From: an uncultured Collinsella sp. | GTDB taxonomy: Bacteria; Actinomycetota; Coriobacteriia; Coriobacteriales; Coriobacteriaceae | Assembly (NCBI GenBank): GCA_900548365.1 | Contig: URKM01000072.1 | Span: forward strand, 1-6,193 | Length of the DNA: 6,193 bases | Direction: 5' to 3' | In this document: positions 1-6,074 of the stretch, one piece after another | Layout: every line of letters starts with the position of its first letter | Numbering within the stretch: the stretch's first letter is position 1 | The notes under the pieces: model-generated | Databases searched by the model: none | The model's input: only the letters and a program-made list of their open reading frames with translations | What the model was told of the DNA's origin: nothing | Position numbers and translations under genes: made by a program

Positions 1-383
1 CGGGCGGCCGCGGCGGCAAGCGGGGCGGATCGTCGGGAGGCGCCGCGCTGCGCGCCCGCGCTGCAGGCGTGTATTTCGGCGAGGTCGAGCAGGTCGAAGG
101 CGGACGCCGTTCCGATGAGGGCCGTTCGCGCGGCAACCGAGCCGGCTCGCGCGGCAACCGCGCCGGTTCGCGTTCGGACCGCTCCAACCGCACCCGCAAC
201 GGCGAGGAGGTCCTGTCCTCCCCGCGCGATAAGCGCGATACCTGGCGCAACTACGATGAGCCGACCGAGCGCCGCGGCCGCGGAGGAGCGCGCGGCGGCC
301 GCTCCGGCGGACGCGATAATCGCGGCAGCTACAGCCCGCGCGGCGGCAGCCGCCGTCCGGGAGATCGCGGCGGGCGCCGCTAG
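1..383 (+). CDS. 3' end of a protein with a basic RG-rich tail (possibly a DEAD-box RNA helicase or other RNA-binding protein)
   Basis: The frame is open from the left edge (first full codon at position 3) and ends at TAG 381-383, giving about 126 visible residues. The start and any catalytic domain lie outside the window. What is visible is almost entirely low complexity: Gly, Arg, Ser, Asn and Asp, with RGG/RG motifs, a direct repeat of RGNRAGS, and one less biased patch around YFGEVEQVEGG. Such tails occur at the C-termini of bacterial DEAD-box helicases, some pseudouridine synthases and other RNA-binding proteins, where they add nonspecific RNA affinity. The family assignment is therefore a guess; only the character of the tail is seen. 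A GTG at 69 could open a separate 104-residue ORF, but the frame is open upstream with the same composition and no clear ribosome binding site precedes it, so I read it as an internal Val codon. A terminator follows 31 bases after the stop. Confidence 0.6.
   Translation, partial: GGRGGKRGGSSGGAALRARAAGVYFGEVEQVEGGRRSDEGRSRGNRAGSRGNRAGSRSDRSNRTRNGEEVLSSPRDKRDTWRNYDEPTERRGRGGARGGRSGGRDNRGSYSPRGGSRRPGDRGGRR
129..170 (+). repeat. Two tandem 21-bp copies encoding RGNRAGS
   Basis: Copies at 129-149 and 150-170 differ only at two third-codon positions (CGA/CGC for Arg and GGC/GGT for Gly), so the peptide is repeated exactly. This is an in-frame duplication within the Arg/Gly-rich tail of the upstream gene. 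The silent differences suggest the repeat is not brand new and that the peptide is tolerated or maintained. Confidence 0.8.
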
Positions 384-414
384 GCGTTCACATCGATAGC
401 AGATGATCGGCCCT

Positions 415-453
415 GCGGCCGGGAGGGATCCATCCTTCCCGGCCGCTTGCGTT
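415..453 (+). terminator. Rho-independent-type terminator of the upstream gene
   Basis: The arms at 415-428 and 433-446 pair over 14 bp with a single G.U wobble and a TCCA tetraloop. The stem is very GC-rich, and TT then TTT follow within ten bases (447-453). The T tract is interrupted by GCG, so it is less canonical than the stem. The opposite strand has no T-run after the stem, so it acts on + strand transcripts. It lies 31 bases after the stop at 383 and insulates that gene from the CPBP pair. Confidence 0.8.
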
Positions 454-504
454 TGCGGTGCGCTGTTTCGGCAGATTGCGGTGCCGCAGGACGGCGGGAA
501 CGGG

Positions 505-510
505 CATAAT
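505..510 (+). promoter_or_regulatory. Candidate -10 element (CATAAT) for the CPBP pair
   Basis: CATAAT differs from TATAAT at one base and lies in the only AT-leaning patch between the terminator and the first CPBP gene, 34 bases before its start codon. I see no good -35 hexamer at 16-18 bases upstream; TTGCGG at 476-481 is 23 bases away, which is too far. A promoter is expected here because a terminator precedes the gene, but its exact position is weakly supported. Confidence 0.3.
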
Positions 511-531
511 GGGACAATTCGAGAGCCAAGG

Positions 532-540
532 AAAGGAGGG
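532..540 (+). promoter_or_regulatory. Ribosome binding site that sets the start of the first CPBP gene
   Basis: AAAGGAGGG is a near-perfect Shine-Dalgarno sequence. Its GGAGG core ends five bases before ATG 545. The in-frame alternatives (ATG 509 and the frame opening at 458) have no comparable site, and ATG 509 would place this purine run inside the coding region. Confidence 0.85.
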
Positions 541-544
541 CGCC

Positions 545-1777
545 ATGCCTTCTGAGTTCGAAGCATCGCACGGTCGCGTCCACGTCGGATCGTTCCTCGC
601 GTGGTCCCTGGCGGCGTTGGGGACTTCGGCCGCGGTCCTGGTTGCGATGGCCGTGGTCGGCGGCTTGGCTGCCGCCCTCTGCGAGATCATCCTGACGGGT
701 TCCCTCGAGATGGCGACCGATGGCGTGTCTTCCGATGCGATGAGCCTCGGGAATGTCGTGGCGCAGCTCGCCGTGATCGCCATCGCGCTGCCTTGGTGGC
801 GATACGTCATGCAGCGCTCGTTCGTGCGCGAGCGGGCTGCCGCGATGCCGCCGCGCACGGTCAGGGAGCGCGCGCTCACCTGGGTGTCGCTGGCGCTGCT
901 GGGCATCGGCCTTCAGGTTGCCATCAGCTTGATTCTCACGATCGCGTCGCTCTTCTTTCCTACGACGATGGATGAGTACAGCGAGCTCATGACGGACGCC
1001 GGGGTCGGCGTCCTCACGGTGCTGAACGTCTTGAGCACGGCTGTCCTCGCGCCGATATGCGAGGAGATCGCCTGCCGCGGCATCATGCTCGAGTACAGCC
1101 TGCGTGCGGTGTGCCCGGCATGGAACGGGAAGACGGGCGCGCGTGGCATCACGGTGACCGCGACGATGTTCCTCCTCGCGAACGCGCTGCAGGCGGCGAT
1201 ATTCGGCTTCATGCATATGAATATCGTGCAGGGGACCTATGCGTTTGCGATCGGCCTGCTGCAGGGTTGGATCTATTGGCGTACGGGCAGGCTGCGCTAC
1301 GCCATCGGATTGCACTTGGCGGTGAACGCCTCGTCGTTCCTGCTCGATCCGCTGCTGGAGCTGAGCGCCTGGCTGCCCGAGCTCGTGGGGTCCACGTGGT
1401 TCCTGGTGGTCGGTGTGGGCTCGCTGGTCGTCGGCGCCGTGCTCTTCGCGCGCATCTGGTGCTCGCGCGGTGCGGTCGCGCCAATGGCTCCGGGCGGCGG
1501 GGTCGTCCCCGGGGCTGTTGGGGAAGCCGCCTCATCGGTGCCGGTGGCGACACTCGATGGGGCTGATGTGCCGTTGCCCGGGCGCGCTGTCTCCGTGCCC
1601 GCCGCGCCCGTGCCGCCCGGAAGCCCGGCTGCGCCCGTGCCGCCCGTGCTGCCCGGAAGCCCGGTTGCGCCCGTGCCGCCCGTGCTGCCCGGAAGCCCGG
1701 TTGCGCCCGCCGCGCCCGCTCGGGATTTATCCGCGGCGCCGCAACCGGGGTGCGACCCGGCTGCCCTCGACCGGTAA
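545..1777 (+). CDS. CPBP family intramembrane glutamic endopeptidase with Pro-rich C-terminal tail (paralogue 1)
   Basis: This is a 410-residue polytopic membrane protein of the CPBP (Abi, CAAX protease and bacteriocin-processing) family. These are intramembrane proteases related to Rce1; some process bacteriocins or give immunity to them, but most bacterial members have no known substrate. The three family motifs are present: EEIACR (E173, E174, R178), FGFMH (F220, H224) and HLAVN (H257, N261), so the active site looks intact. Hydrophobic segments lie near residues 15-51, 67-83, 112-137, 154-171, 203-223, 230-245 and 283-304. After about residue 305 the protein becomes a Pro/Ala/Val/Gly-rich tail of about 105 residues, which the family does not need; it includes a tandemly repeated 12-residue unit. 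The start is fixed by the Shine-Dalgarno site at 532-540. A second CPBP gene follows 36 bases after the stop, probably in one operon. Family is confident; substrate is unknown. Confidence 0.9.
   Translation: MPSEFEASHGRVHVGSFLAWSLAALGTSAAVLVAMAVVGGLAAALCEIILTGSLEMATDGVSSDAMSLGNVVAQLAVIAIALPWWRYVMQRSFVRERAAAMPPRTVRERALTWVSLALLGIGLQVAISLILTIASLFFPTTMDEYSELMTDAGVGVLTVLNVLSTAVLAPICEEIACRGIMLEYSLRAVCPAWNGKTGARGITVTATMFLLANALQAAIFGFMHMNIVQGTYAFAIGLLQGWIYWRTGRLRYAIGLHLAVNASSFLLDPLLELSAWLPELVGSTWFLVVGVGSLVVGAVLFARIWCSRGAVAPMAPGGGVVPGAVGEAASSVPVATLDGADVPLPGRAVSVPAAPVPPGSPAAPVPPVLPGSPVAPVPPVLPGSPVAPAAPARDLSAAPQPGCDPAALDR
1604..1702 (+). repeat. 36-bp in-frame tandem repeat in the Pro-rich tail of the first CPBP gene
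   Basis: Copies at 1631-1666 and 1667-1702 are identical over all 36 bases and encode APVPPVLPGSPV. A shorter 27-base relative at 1604-1630 encodes APVPPGSPA and lacks the three VLP codons. The start of a further unit (APA) follows at 1703. Identity including third codon positions points to a recent duplication by slippage or recombination. The unit is a multiple of three, so gain or loss of copies changes tail length without a frameshift. Confidence 0.9.
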
Positions 1778-1802
1778 GCGTTTTTGATCGTCGGGTGGTT
1801 GC

Positions 1803-1807
1803 GGAGG
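1803..1807 (+). promoter_or_regulatory. Ribosome binding site that sets the start of the second CPBP gene
   Basis: GGAGG lies six bases before ATG 1814. The in-frame TTG at 1784, seven bases after the preceding stop, has no purine-rich site ahead of it, since TAAGCGTTTT precedes it. A TAGGAGGG run at 1834-1841 directly abuts an in-frame GTG at 1841, which leaves no room for normal spacing. Confidence 0.75.
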
Positions 1808-1813
1808 ATCGCT

Positions 1814-2869
1814 ATGAATGCGGGACATGAGGGTAGGAGGGTGCAGGATGGCGCGCCGCCCCTCTCTTCAGGTAAAACCACGGCGCGCTGCCCGTCGTCG
1901 CGTAGCAGCCGCATCTGGCATGCCCTGAAGTGGATGCTCGCCGTAGCGGGCGTGTTCTGCGTCCATATCGTCATACAGGAGCTGGTGGCGGCGACCGGCG
2001 CCACCGTCTGCATGGTTGTTTCCGAGTTTGGCGGCGGTGATTTCAGGGCGATGTATCGAGACGGCGCCATGGTGATGATCATGGCCATGCAGGCGCTCGC
2101 CCTCATGGTCTTCCTGCCGTGGTGGCGTCGCCTTTATCCGGGGTCCTTCATCGAGCGCCGCGTCGATGCCTCCTTTTCCCATGCGTCGGCGGTCTCGACG
2201 TTCGCCATCCTGCTGCTCGTCGCCGTGGCGACCCAGTTTTTCGGCGGCGCCGTGCTGGATCTCGCCGAGCCGCTCTTCCCCGGACCTATTGCCGACTATA
2301 GCGAGATGGTGGAAAGGGTGGGAACGCTCACGATCGCCTCGGTGGTCTCCGCCGTCGTCCTCGCGCCGATCGGCGAGGAGGTCCTTTGTCGCGGGATCAT
2401 GCTCGAATGCGCCTTGCGCGCCGTGAGTCCTGGTTGGGAGCCGCGATGGCGCGCCCGGGGGCTCACCCTCTCCTCGCGTGCGTTCTGGGTCGCCGCCGTG
2501 GTGCAGGCGCTCGCCTTCGGCGCGCTGCACATGAATTGGATCCAGGGAAGCTATGCCTTCGTGTTCGGCGTGCTCGAGGCATGGGTCTACTGGCGCACCG
2601 GCCGCCTGCGCTATCCGATCTGCCTGCACCTCGCGTTCAACGGGTCCGCTTTTCTCGTCGGGCCCCTGGCGCCGGTCATCGATGTGCTGCCCGCTCCGCT
2701 GGTTCTCGTCGTTACAGGCGTCCTGATCGCGCTGGGAATCAGGATGTTCGGGCATGCTTGGCCCGCCTCCGACGCGCTCGCGCCGGCTCCGGTCGTCACG
2801 GGCGCCGCAGCGGACGCGTCCGTGACGACCAGAGCCGGGCGCGGATCTGCAGGGGATTCCCTCTTTTAG
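1814..2869 (+). CDS. CPBP family intramembrane glutamic endopeptidase (paralogue 2)
   Basis: This 351-residue polytopic membrane protein is a paralogue of the preceding gene. It has all three CPBP motifs: EEVLCR (E188, E189, R193), FGALH (F235, H239) and HLAFN (H272, N276). The motif spacing matches its neighbour exactly (51 residues from first Glu to the motif 2 His, then 33 to the motif 3 His). About 59 of 101 residues match over an ungapped hand alignment of that core. Both also share LPWWR before the core and WRTGRLRY just before motif 3. Hydrophobic segments lie near residues 40-69, 86-104, 127-149, 170-186, 223-239, 246-260 and 289-311. The first ~35 residues are polar and basic, and the C-terminus is a short Ala/Thr/Gly-rich tail without the Pro repeat. 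The start follows from GGAGG at 1803-1807. The stop overlaps the stop of the convergent ygiQ gene. The target is unknown; processing of a peptide or membrane protein is the family expectation. Confidence 0.9.
   Translation: MNAGHEGRRVQDGAPPLSSGKTTARCPSSRSSRIWHALKWMLAVAGVFCVHIVIQELVAATGATVCMVVSEFGGGDFRAMYRDGAMVMIMAMQALALMVFLPWWRRLYPGSFIERRVDASFSHASAVSTFAILLLVAVATQFFGGAVLDLAEPLFPGPIADYSEMVERVGTLTIASVVSAVVLAPIGEEVLCRGIMLECALRAVSPGWEPRWRARGLTLSSRAFWVAAVVQALAFGALHMNWIQGSYAFVFGVLEAWVYWRTGRLRYPICLHLAFNGSAFLVGPLAPVIDVLPAPLVLVVTGVLIALGIRMFGHAWPASDALAPAPVVTGAAADASVTTRAGRGSAGDSLF
2866..2869. other. Overlapping stop codons of convergent genes
   Basis: The bases TTAG hold both stops: TAG at 2867-2869 ends the second CPBP gene on the + strand, and TTA at 2866-2868 read on the - strand is TAA, ending ygiQ. 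There is no intergenic space, so any terminator for either gene must lie inside the opposing coding sequence. I see no hairpin plus T-run there. Confidence 0.9.
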
Positions 2870-5145
2870 TGCCGGTTGGCTCCTTGGCGTCCCTGGGCGG
2901 CGCGGTTGCGCGCGTGCGGGTTGGTGCCCGCGGCGCCCTTGCCCGTGCGCCCGAAGGCGCCGCTGCGACCGCCGTTGCCCTTGCCGCCGTTCCCGCCGAA
3001 GCCCGATGCGGCGCCGTTCCCGCGCTTGCCGCCGCCCCCGTGCTTCTTGCTCGAGCCGCCCTTGGCGCCCGATCCCGCCGGCGGGACGGGGCGGATGAGG
3101 CACTTGGGGCCGTAGCCGATGAGATCCTCGCGCCCGGCGCGCAGCAGCGCCTCGCGGACGAGCTTGTAGTTCTCGGGCTTGCGGTACTGGATGAGCGCCC
3201 GCTGCATCGCCTTCTCGTGCGGGTCGCGCGGGATGTAGACCGGCTCCATGGTGCGCGGATCCACGCCGGTGTAGAACATGCAGGTCGACATCGTGGACGG
3301 CGTGGGGTAGAAGTCCTGCACCTGCTCGGGCATGTAGCCCATGTCGCGCACGGCCTCTGCCAACTCGACGGCCTCCTTCATGGTGGAGCCCGGATGGCTC
3401 GAGATGAGGTAGGGGACCACGTACTGCTTGAGGCCGTACTCGGCCGAGAGGCGCTCGAAGCGCCCGACGAAGGCGTCGTAGACCTCGCGGCGCGGCTTGC
3501 CCATGACGGAGAGGACGGCGTCGCTCACGTGCTCGGGCGCCAGGCGCAGCTGGCCGCTCACGTGGTGCTGGAGCAGCTCGACCAGGAACTTGTCGCTCGC
3601 GTCGGCCATGGTGTAGTCGAAGCGGATGCCGCTGCGCACGAAGACCTTCTTGACGCCGGGGAGCTGCCGCAGGTCGCGCAGCAGGTCGGCGTAGGCGTCC
3701 TCGTTGGTGTCCATGTTGCGGCAGACGCTCGGCCATAGGCAGCGGCGGTTCTTGCACACGCCGTGCGTGAGCTGCTTCGTGCACGCGGGCTTGAAGAAGT
3801 TCGCCGTGGGGCCGCCCACGTCGTTGATGTAGCCCTTGAACTCGGGGTCGCGCGTGAGCGCTTCCGCCTCGCGGATGATGCTCTCGCGGCTGCGGACCTG
3901 CAGCATGCGGCCCTGGTGGAAGGTGAGCGCGCAGAAGGAGCACTCGCCGAAGCAGCCGCGGTTGCTGGAGATGGAGAAGCGGATCTCGTCGAAGGCGGGG
4001 ATGCCGCCGGCCGCGTCGTAGTCGGGGTGCCAGTGGCGCGCGTAGGGCAGCTCGGCGACCTCGTCCATCTCGGCGGTGGTGAGGGGCGCTGACGGCGGGT
4101 TCTGCACCACGTAGACGCCGTTGGGGTAGGGCTCGACCAGGCGTCCGCCGGTGATGGGGTCCATGTTCTGTTGCTGGATGTTGAAACCGCGCGCGTAGGC
4201 GAGGCGGTCGGCTTCGAGCTCGTCCCAGGAGGGGAGCAGTTCGTAGTCGTAGACCTCGTCGAGCGCGCCCTCGCCGCTCGTGCGGTAGACGGTGCCGTTC
4301 ACGTAGGTGATCTGGTCGACGGACAGCCCGCCTGCCAGCGCGTCGGCGATCTCCACGATCGCGTGCTCACCCATGCCGTAGATCAGCAGGTCGGCGCTGG
4401 AGTCGAGCAGCACGGAGCGCTTGAGCTTGTCTTGCCAGTAGTCATAGTGCGCCAGGCGGCGCAGGCTCGCCTCGATGCCGCCGATGATGATGGGCTTGTC
4501 CTTGTACGTGCGGCGGATGAGGTTGCCGTAGACCGTGACGGCGCGGTTGGGTCGGCGCCCCGCCTCGCCGCCGGGCGTATAGGCATCCTCGTGGCGCGGC
4601 TTCTTGTTGACGGTGTAGTGGTTGACCATCGAGTCCATGTTGCCGGCGGACACGAGGAAGCCCAGGCGCGGCTCGCCCAGCGCGGCGATGCTTTCGGGGT
4701 CGGTCCAATCGGGCTGGCAGATGATGCCGACGCGGTAGCCCGCGTGCTCGAGTACGCGGGTGATGATCGCCATGCCGAAGCTCGGGTGGTCGACGTAGGC
4801 GTCGCCGCAGACGTAGACGAAGTCGCAGGCGTCCCAGCCGCGGGCGTCCATGTCGGCGCGGGAGACGGGCAGGAAGGCCTCGCGGGAGGGACGGCCCTTG
4901 GGGTGGACGGCACGGTCGCCCGTCGCTTTGCTTCGTCGGGAGCCGCCGGTCCCGCCCGCATCGGAACGGAACGCGCCGCGTTCGGAGCCGGCCGCTGACG
5001 CGCGGCGTCGCGACGGCTTGCCGGCGTGGGGCTTCGGGCCGCCGGTGCTGGGCTTCGGGCTGCCGGCGCTGGGCTTCGGGCCGGAGGGCTGCTTCGGCCG
5101 CTTGCCGGATGCGACGGCTGCGTTCTTCTGAGGATGCTTGGACAT
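2866..5145 (-). CDS. ygiQ: YgiQ family radical SAM protein
   Basis: This 759-residue protein belongs to the YgiQ (UPF0313) family, whose biochemical function is not established. Residues 91-~330 match the N-terminal domain, starting with FLPVSRADMDARGWDACDF and followed by GDAYVDHPSFG. The radical SAM core has the CxxxCxxC cluster motif C398, C402 and C405 (RGCFGECSFC), which binds a [4Fe-4S] cluster for S-adenosylmethionine cleavage. A second cysteine set is at C455, C464, C469 and C475. The C-terminal conserved region includes QVQDFYPTPSTMSTCMFYTG and ends near KCLIRP at about residue 687. Flanking low-complexity sequence is long: residues 1-90 are Lys/Pro/Gly/Ser-rich with a three-fold 7-residue repeat, and residues 690-759 are Gly/Lys/Arg-rich. 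ATG 5145 has only a modest upstream site (AAAGCGAG); there is no later Met before the conserved domain, so the N-terminal boundary is less certain than the rest. The protein is expected to be cytoplasmic and oxygen-sensitive. Confidence 0.95.
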   Translation of the reverse strand: MSKHPQKNAAVASGKRPKQPSGPKPSAGSPKPSTGGPKPHAGKPSRRRASAAGSERGAFRSDAGGTGGSRRSKATGDRAVHPKGRPSREAFLPVSRADMDARGWDACDFVYVCGDAYVDHPSFGMAIITRVLEHAGYRVGIICQPDWTDPESIAALGEPRLGFLVSAGNMDSMVNHYTVNKKPRHEDAYTPGGEAGRRPNRAVTVYGNLIRRTYKDKPIIIGGIEASLRRLAHYDYWQDKLKRSVLLDSSADLLIYGMGEHAIVEIADALAGGLSVDQITYVNGTVYRTSGEGALDEVYDYELLPSWDELEADRLAYARGFNIQQQNMDPITGGRLVEPYPNGVYVVQNPPSAPLTTAEMDEVAELPYARHWHPDYDAAGGIPAFDEIRFSISSNRGCFGECSFCALTFHQGRMLQVRSRESIIREAEALTRDPEFKGYINDVGGPTANFFKPACTKQLTHGVCKNRRCLWPSVCRNMDTNEDAYADLLRDLRQLPGVKKVFVRSGIRFDYTMADASDKFLVELLQHHVSGQLRLAPEHVSDAVLSVMGKPRREVYDAFVGRFERLSAEYGLKQYVVPYLISSHPGSTMKEAVELAEAVRDMGYMPEQVQDFYPTPSTMSTCMFYTGVDPRTMEPVYIPRDPHEKAMQRALIQYRKPENYKLVREALLRAGREDLIGYGPKCLIRPVPPAGSGAKGGSSKKHGGGGKRGNGAASGFGGNGGKGNGGRSGAFGRTGKGAAGTNPHARNRAAQGRQGANRH
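5020..5082 (-). repeat. Three tandem 21-bp units in the N-terminal tail of YgiQ
   Basis: Units at 5020-5040, 5041-5061 and 5062-5082 encode, in protein order, GPKPSAG, SPKPSTG and GPKPHAG (residues 22-42). They are imperfect at the base level but keep the PKP core. This is a small in-frame expansion in a region outside the conserved domain. Confidence 0.8.
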
Positions 5146-5324
5146 GCTGCTCGCTTTCGACGTGTTCGATCGCGTTCAAGCATACGTCATCAACGGTCGT
5201 CGACGTTGCTGCGGGGTGCAGGTCGATGCATAAACCGCAACTGCGCGGGGCGCGGCGGATCTTCGGGATAGCGCTGGATGCCCGAGCCGTTCAGGTGAGC
5301 GAGCGCGACGGGGTCTCGGGGGCG
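5146..5324. other. Intergenic region between the HAD gene and ygiQ
   Basis: This 179-base gap separates two codirectional - strand genes. It should hold the ygiQ leader and the 3' end of the HAD transcript. GC-rich short inverted repeats occur around 5230-5255, followed on the - strand by TTTA, but the pairing is poor and I do not call a terminator. I see no small gene with a ribosome binding site and no tRNA. Confidence 0.5.
5179..5184 (-). promoter_or_regulatory. Candidate -10 element (TATGCT) for ygiQ
   Basis: On the - strand TATGCT lies 33 bases upstream of ATG 5145 in the least GC-rich part of the gap. No convincing -35 hexamer is found at normal spacing; TTGATG lies too close. It is a plausible but weak promoter call. 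Confidence 0.25.
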
Positions 5325-5984
5325 CTAGAAGGTCGGGTCGTCCAGGCGCGCGAGCGCGGCGGGGAATTCGCAGAGCGTGGGCAGCACCTCGTGGCAGAGG
5401 GCGTGGATCTCCGGCGTGGGCTCGTTGTAGTCGGGAACCATGATCACGCGCATGCCCGCGGCGGCTCCGGAGCGCACGCCGTTGAAGGAGTCTTCCACGG
5501 CGATGCAGCGCGAGGGCTCGATGCCCAGTCGCGCCGCGGCGACGAGATAGACGTCGGGAGCGGGCTTATGGTGCTCGATGTCCTCGTCGAAGACCGCGGT
5601 GTCGAACAGGCCCATCAGGTTGAAGCGCTCCATGCTGGCGATGGCGCGATCGCGTACGCTCGAGGTGGCGAGCGCCACGGCGGCGCCGGTCGCGCGCGCG
5701 GCGGCGACCGCTTCGGCGGCACCGGGCTTGAGCGCGAGCTCGTCCTCCCACGTGGCGTCGAAGATCTCGTGGCGGCGGTCGAAGAGGCGCACGGTGAAAT
5801 CGGGGTCGCCGAACTCCGCATCGATCATCTTCATGGCGTTGGGAATGCTGCAGCCTACGAAGGCGTGCAGGATGTGGTCGGGAATGACGATATCGAAGTC
5901 GCGCGCCGCCGCACGCCACGCCGCCTGGCTCACGCGCTCGGTGTCGACGAGGGTTCCGTCCATATCGAAGATGATTGCCTGCAT
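5325..5984 (-). CDS. HAD family phosphatase, subfamily IA (beta-phosphoglucomutase-like)
   Basis: This 219-residue soluble protein is a haloacid dehalogenase-superfamily hydrolase that should remove or transfer phosphate on a small phosphorylated metabolite through an Asp-phosphate intermediate. All four motifs are present: motif I FDMDGT at residues 6-11 (nucleophile D7, acid/base D9), motif II ATSS (T107/S108), motif III K140 in HHKPAPDVYL, and motif IV VEDSFNG (E164, D165). Residues ~15-85 form the helical C1 cap typical of beta-phosphoglucomutase and phosphonatase relatives. Length is usual for the family. The substrate cannot be read from sequence; sugar phosphate is the common case. ATG 5984 is chosen because AAGGAG precedes it by five bases and the protein then starts directly at the family's first strand. 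The same frame stays open upstream to the right edge, but those residues are Arg/Pro/His/Ala-rich and unlike the family. ygiQ lies 179 bases downstream on the same strand. Confidence 0.93.
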   Translation of the reverse strand: MQAIIFDMDGTLVDTERVSQAAWRAAARDFDIVIPDHILHAFVGCSIPNAMKMIDAEFGDPDFTVRLFDRRHEIFDATWEDELALKPGAAEAVAAARATGAAVALATSSVRDRAIASMERFNLMGLFDTAVFDEDIEHHKPAPDVYLVAAARLGIEPSRCIAVEDSFNGVRSGAAAGMRVIMVPDYNEPTPEIHALCHEVLPTLCEFPAALARLDDPTF

Positions 5985-5989
5985 GCGGG

Positions 5990-5995
5990 CTCCTT
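5990..5995 (-). promoter_or_regulatory. Ribosome binding site that sets the HAD start
   Basis: Read on the - strand this is AAGGAG, five bases before ATG 5984. It decides against the in-frame upstream ATG at 6128, which would add 48 Arg/Pro/His-rich residues before motif I. Confidence 0.85.
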
Positions 5996-6014
5996 GGTCG
6001 TGGTGGTCCACAGC

Positions 6015-6023
6015 ATGGTAGCA
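6015..6023 (-). promoter_or_regulatory. Candidate extended -10 (TGCTACCAT) for the HAD gene
   Basis: On the - strand TGC-TACCAT resembles an extended -10 (TGnTAnnnT) and lies 30 bases upstream of ATG 5984, a normal leader length. The -35 region at 17-base spacing is GC-rich and unlike TTGACA, which an extended -10 can tolerate. Support is from position and sequence only. Confidence 0.3.
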
Positions 6024-6074
6024 GTTCGGGGATTCGATGGCCCCGAGCGCGCCGCGAGGGTTCGCGATGAATGC

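Noticed and set aside
458..544. Longer N-terminus for the first CPBP protein from the upstream start at 458 or ATG 509.
   Set aside because: The strong AAAGGAGGG at 532-540 fits ATG 545. The extra residues are polar, and the first site begins only 12 bases after the terminator stem.
1745..1786. Hairpin CCGGG/CCCGG (1745-1749 with 1756-1760) plus TTTTT at 1781-1785 as a terminator between the CPBP genes.
   Set aside because: The stem is only five pairs, lies inside the coding region, and is about 20 bases from the T-run, so it does not form a terminator.
1297..2106. A - strand frame with collagen-like Gly-X-Y repeats (GATGLPGSTGG-type units) opposite the first CPBP tail.
   Set aside because: It is the complement of the Pro-rich repeat: CCN proline codons read as NGG on the other strand, giving Gly-rich triplets. 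There is no credible ribosome binding site and the frame spans the gap between two well-supported genes.
545..2869. Reading the CPBP pair as a phage-defence (abortive infection) system because the family is often labelled Abi.
   Set aside because: The Abi label is a family name and does not show defence function. No phage, toxin or other defence gene is visible here, so the claim has no support in this window.
1868..3943. A 691-codon open frame on the - strand crossing the CPBP/ygiQ junction.
   Set aside because: It overlaps the second CPBP gene and ygiQ in another frame and is dominated by Arg, Ala, Gly and His, as expected for shadows in GC-rich DNA. The overlapping genes have clear family motifs.
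2386..4998. Long + strand open frames antisense to ygiQ (2386-3738 and 4171-4998).
   Set aside because: Both mirror ygiQ codons, have biased Ala/Arg/Val/Asp composition without recognisable motifs, and lack convincing start signals.
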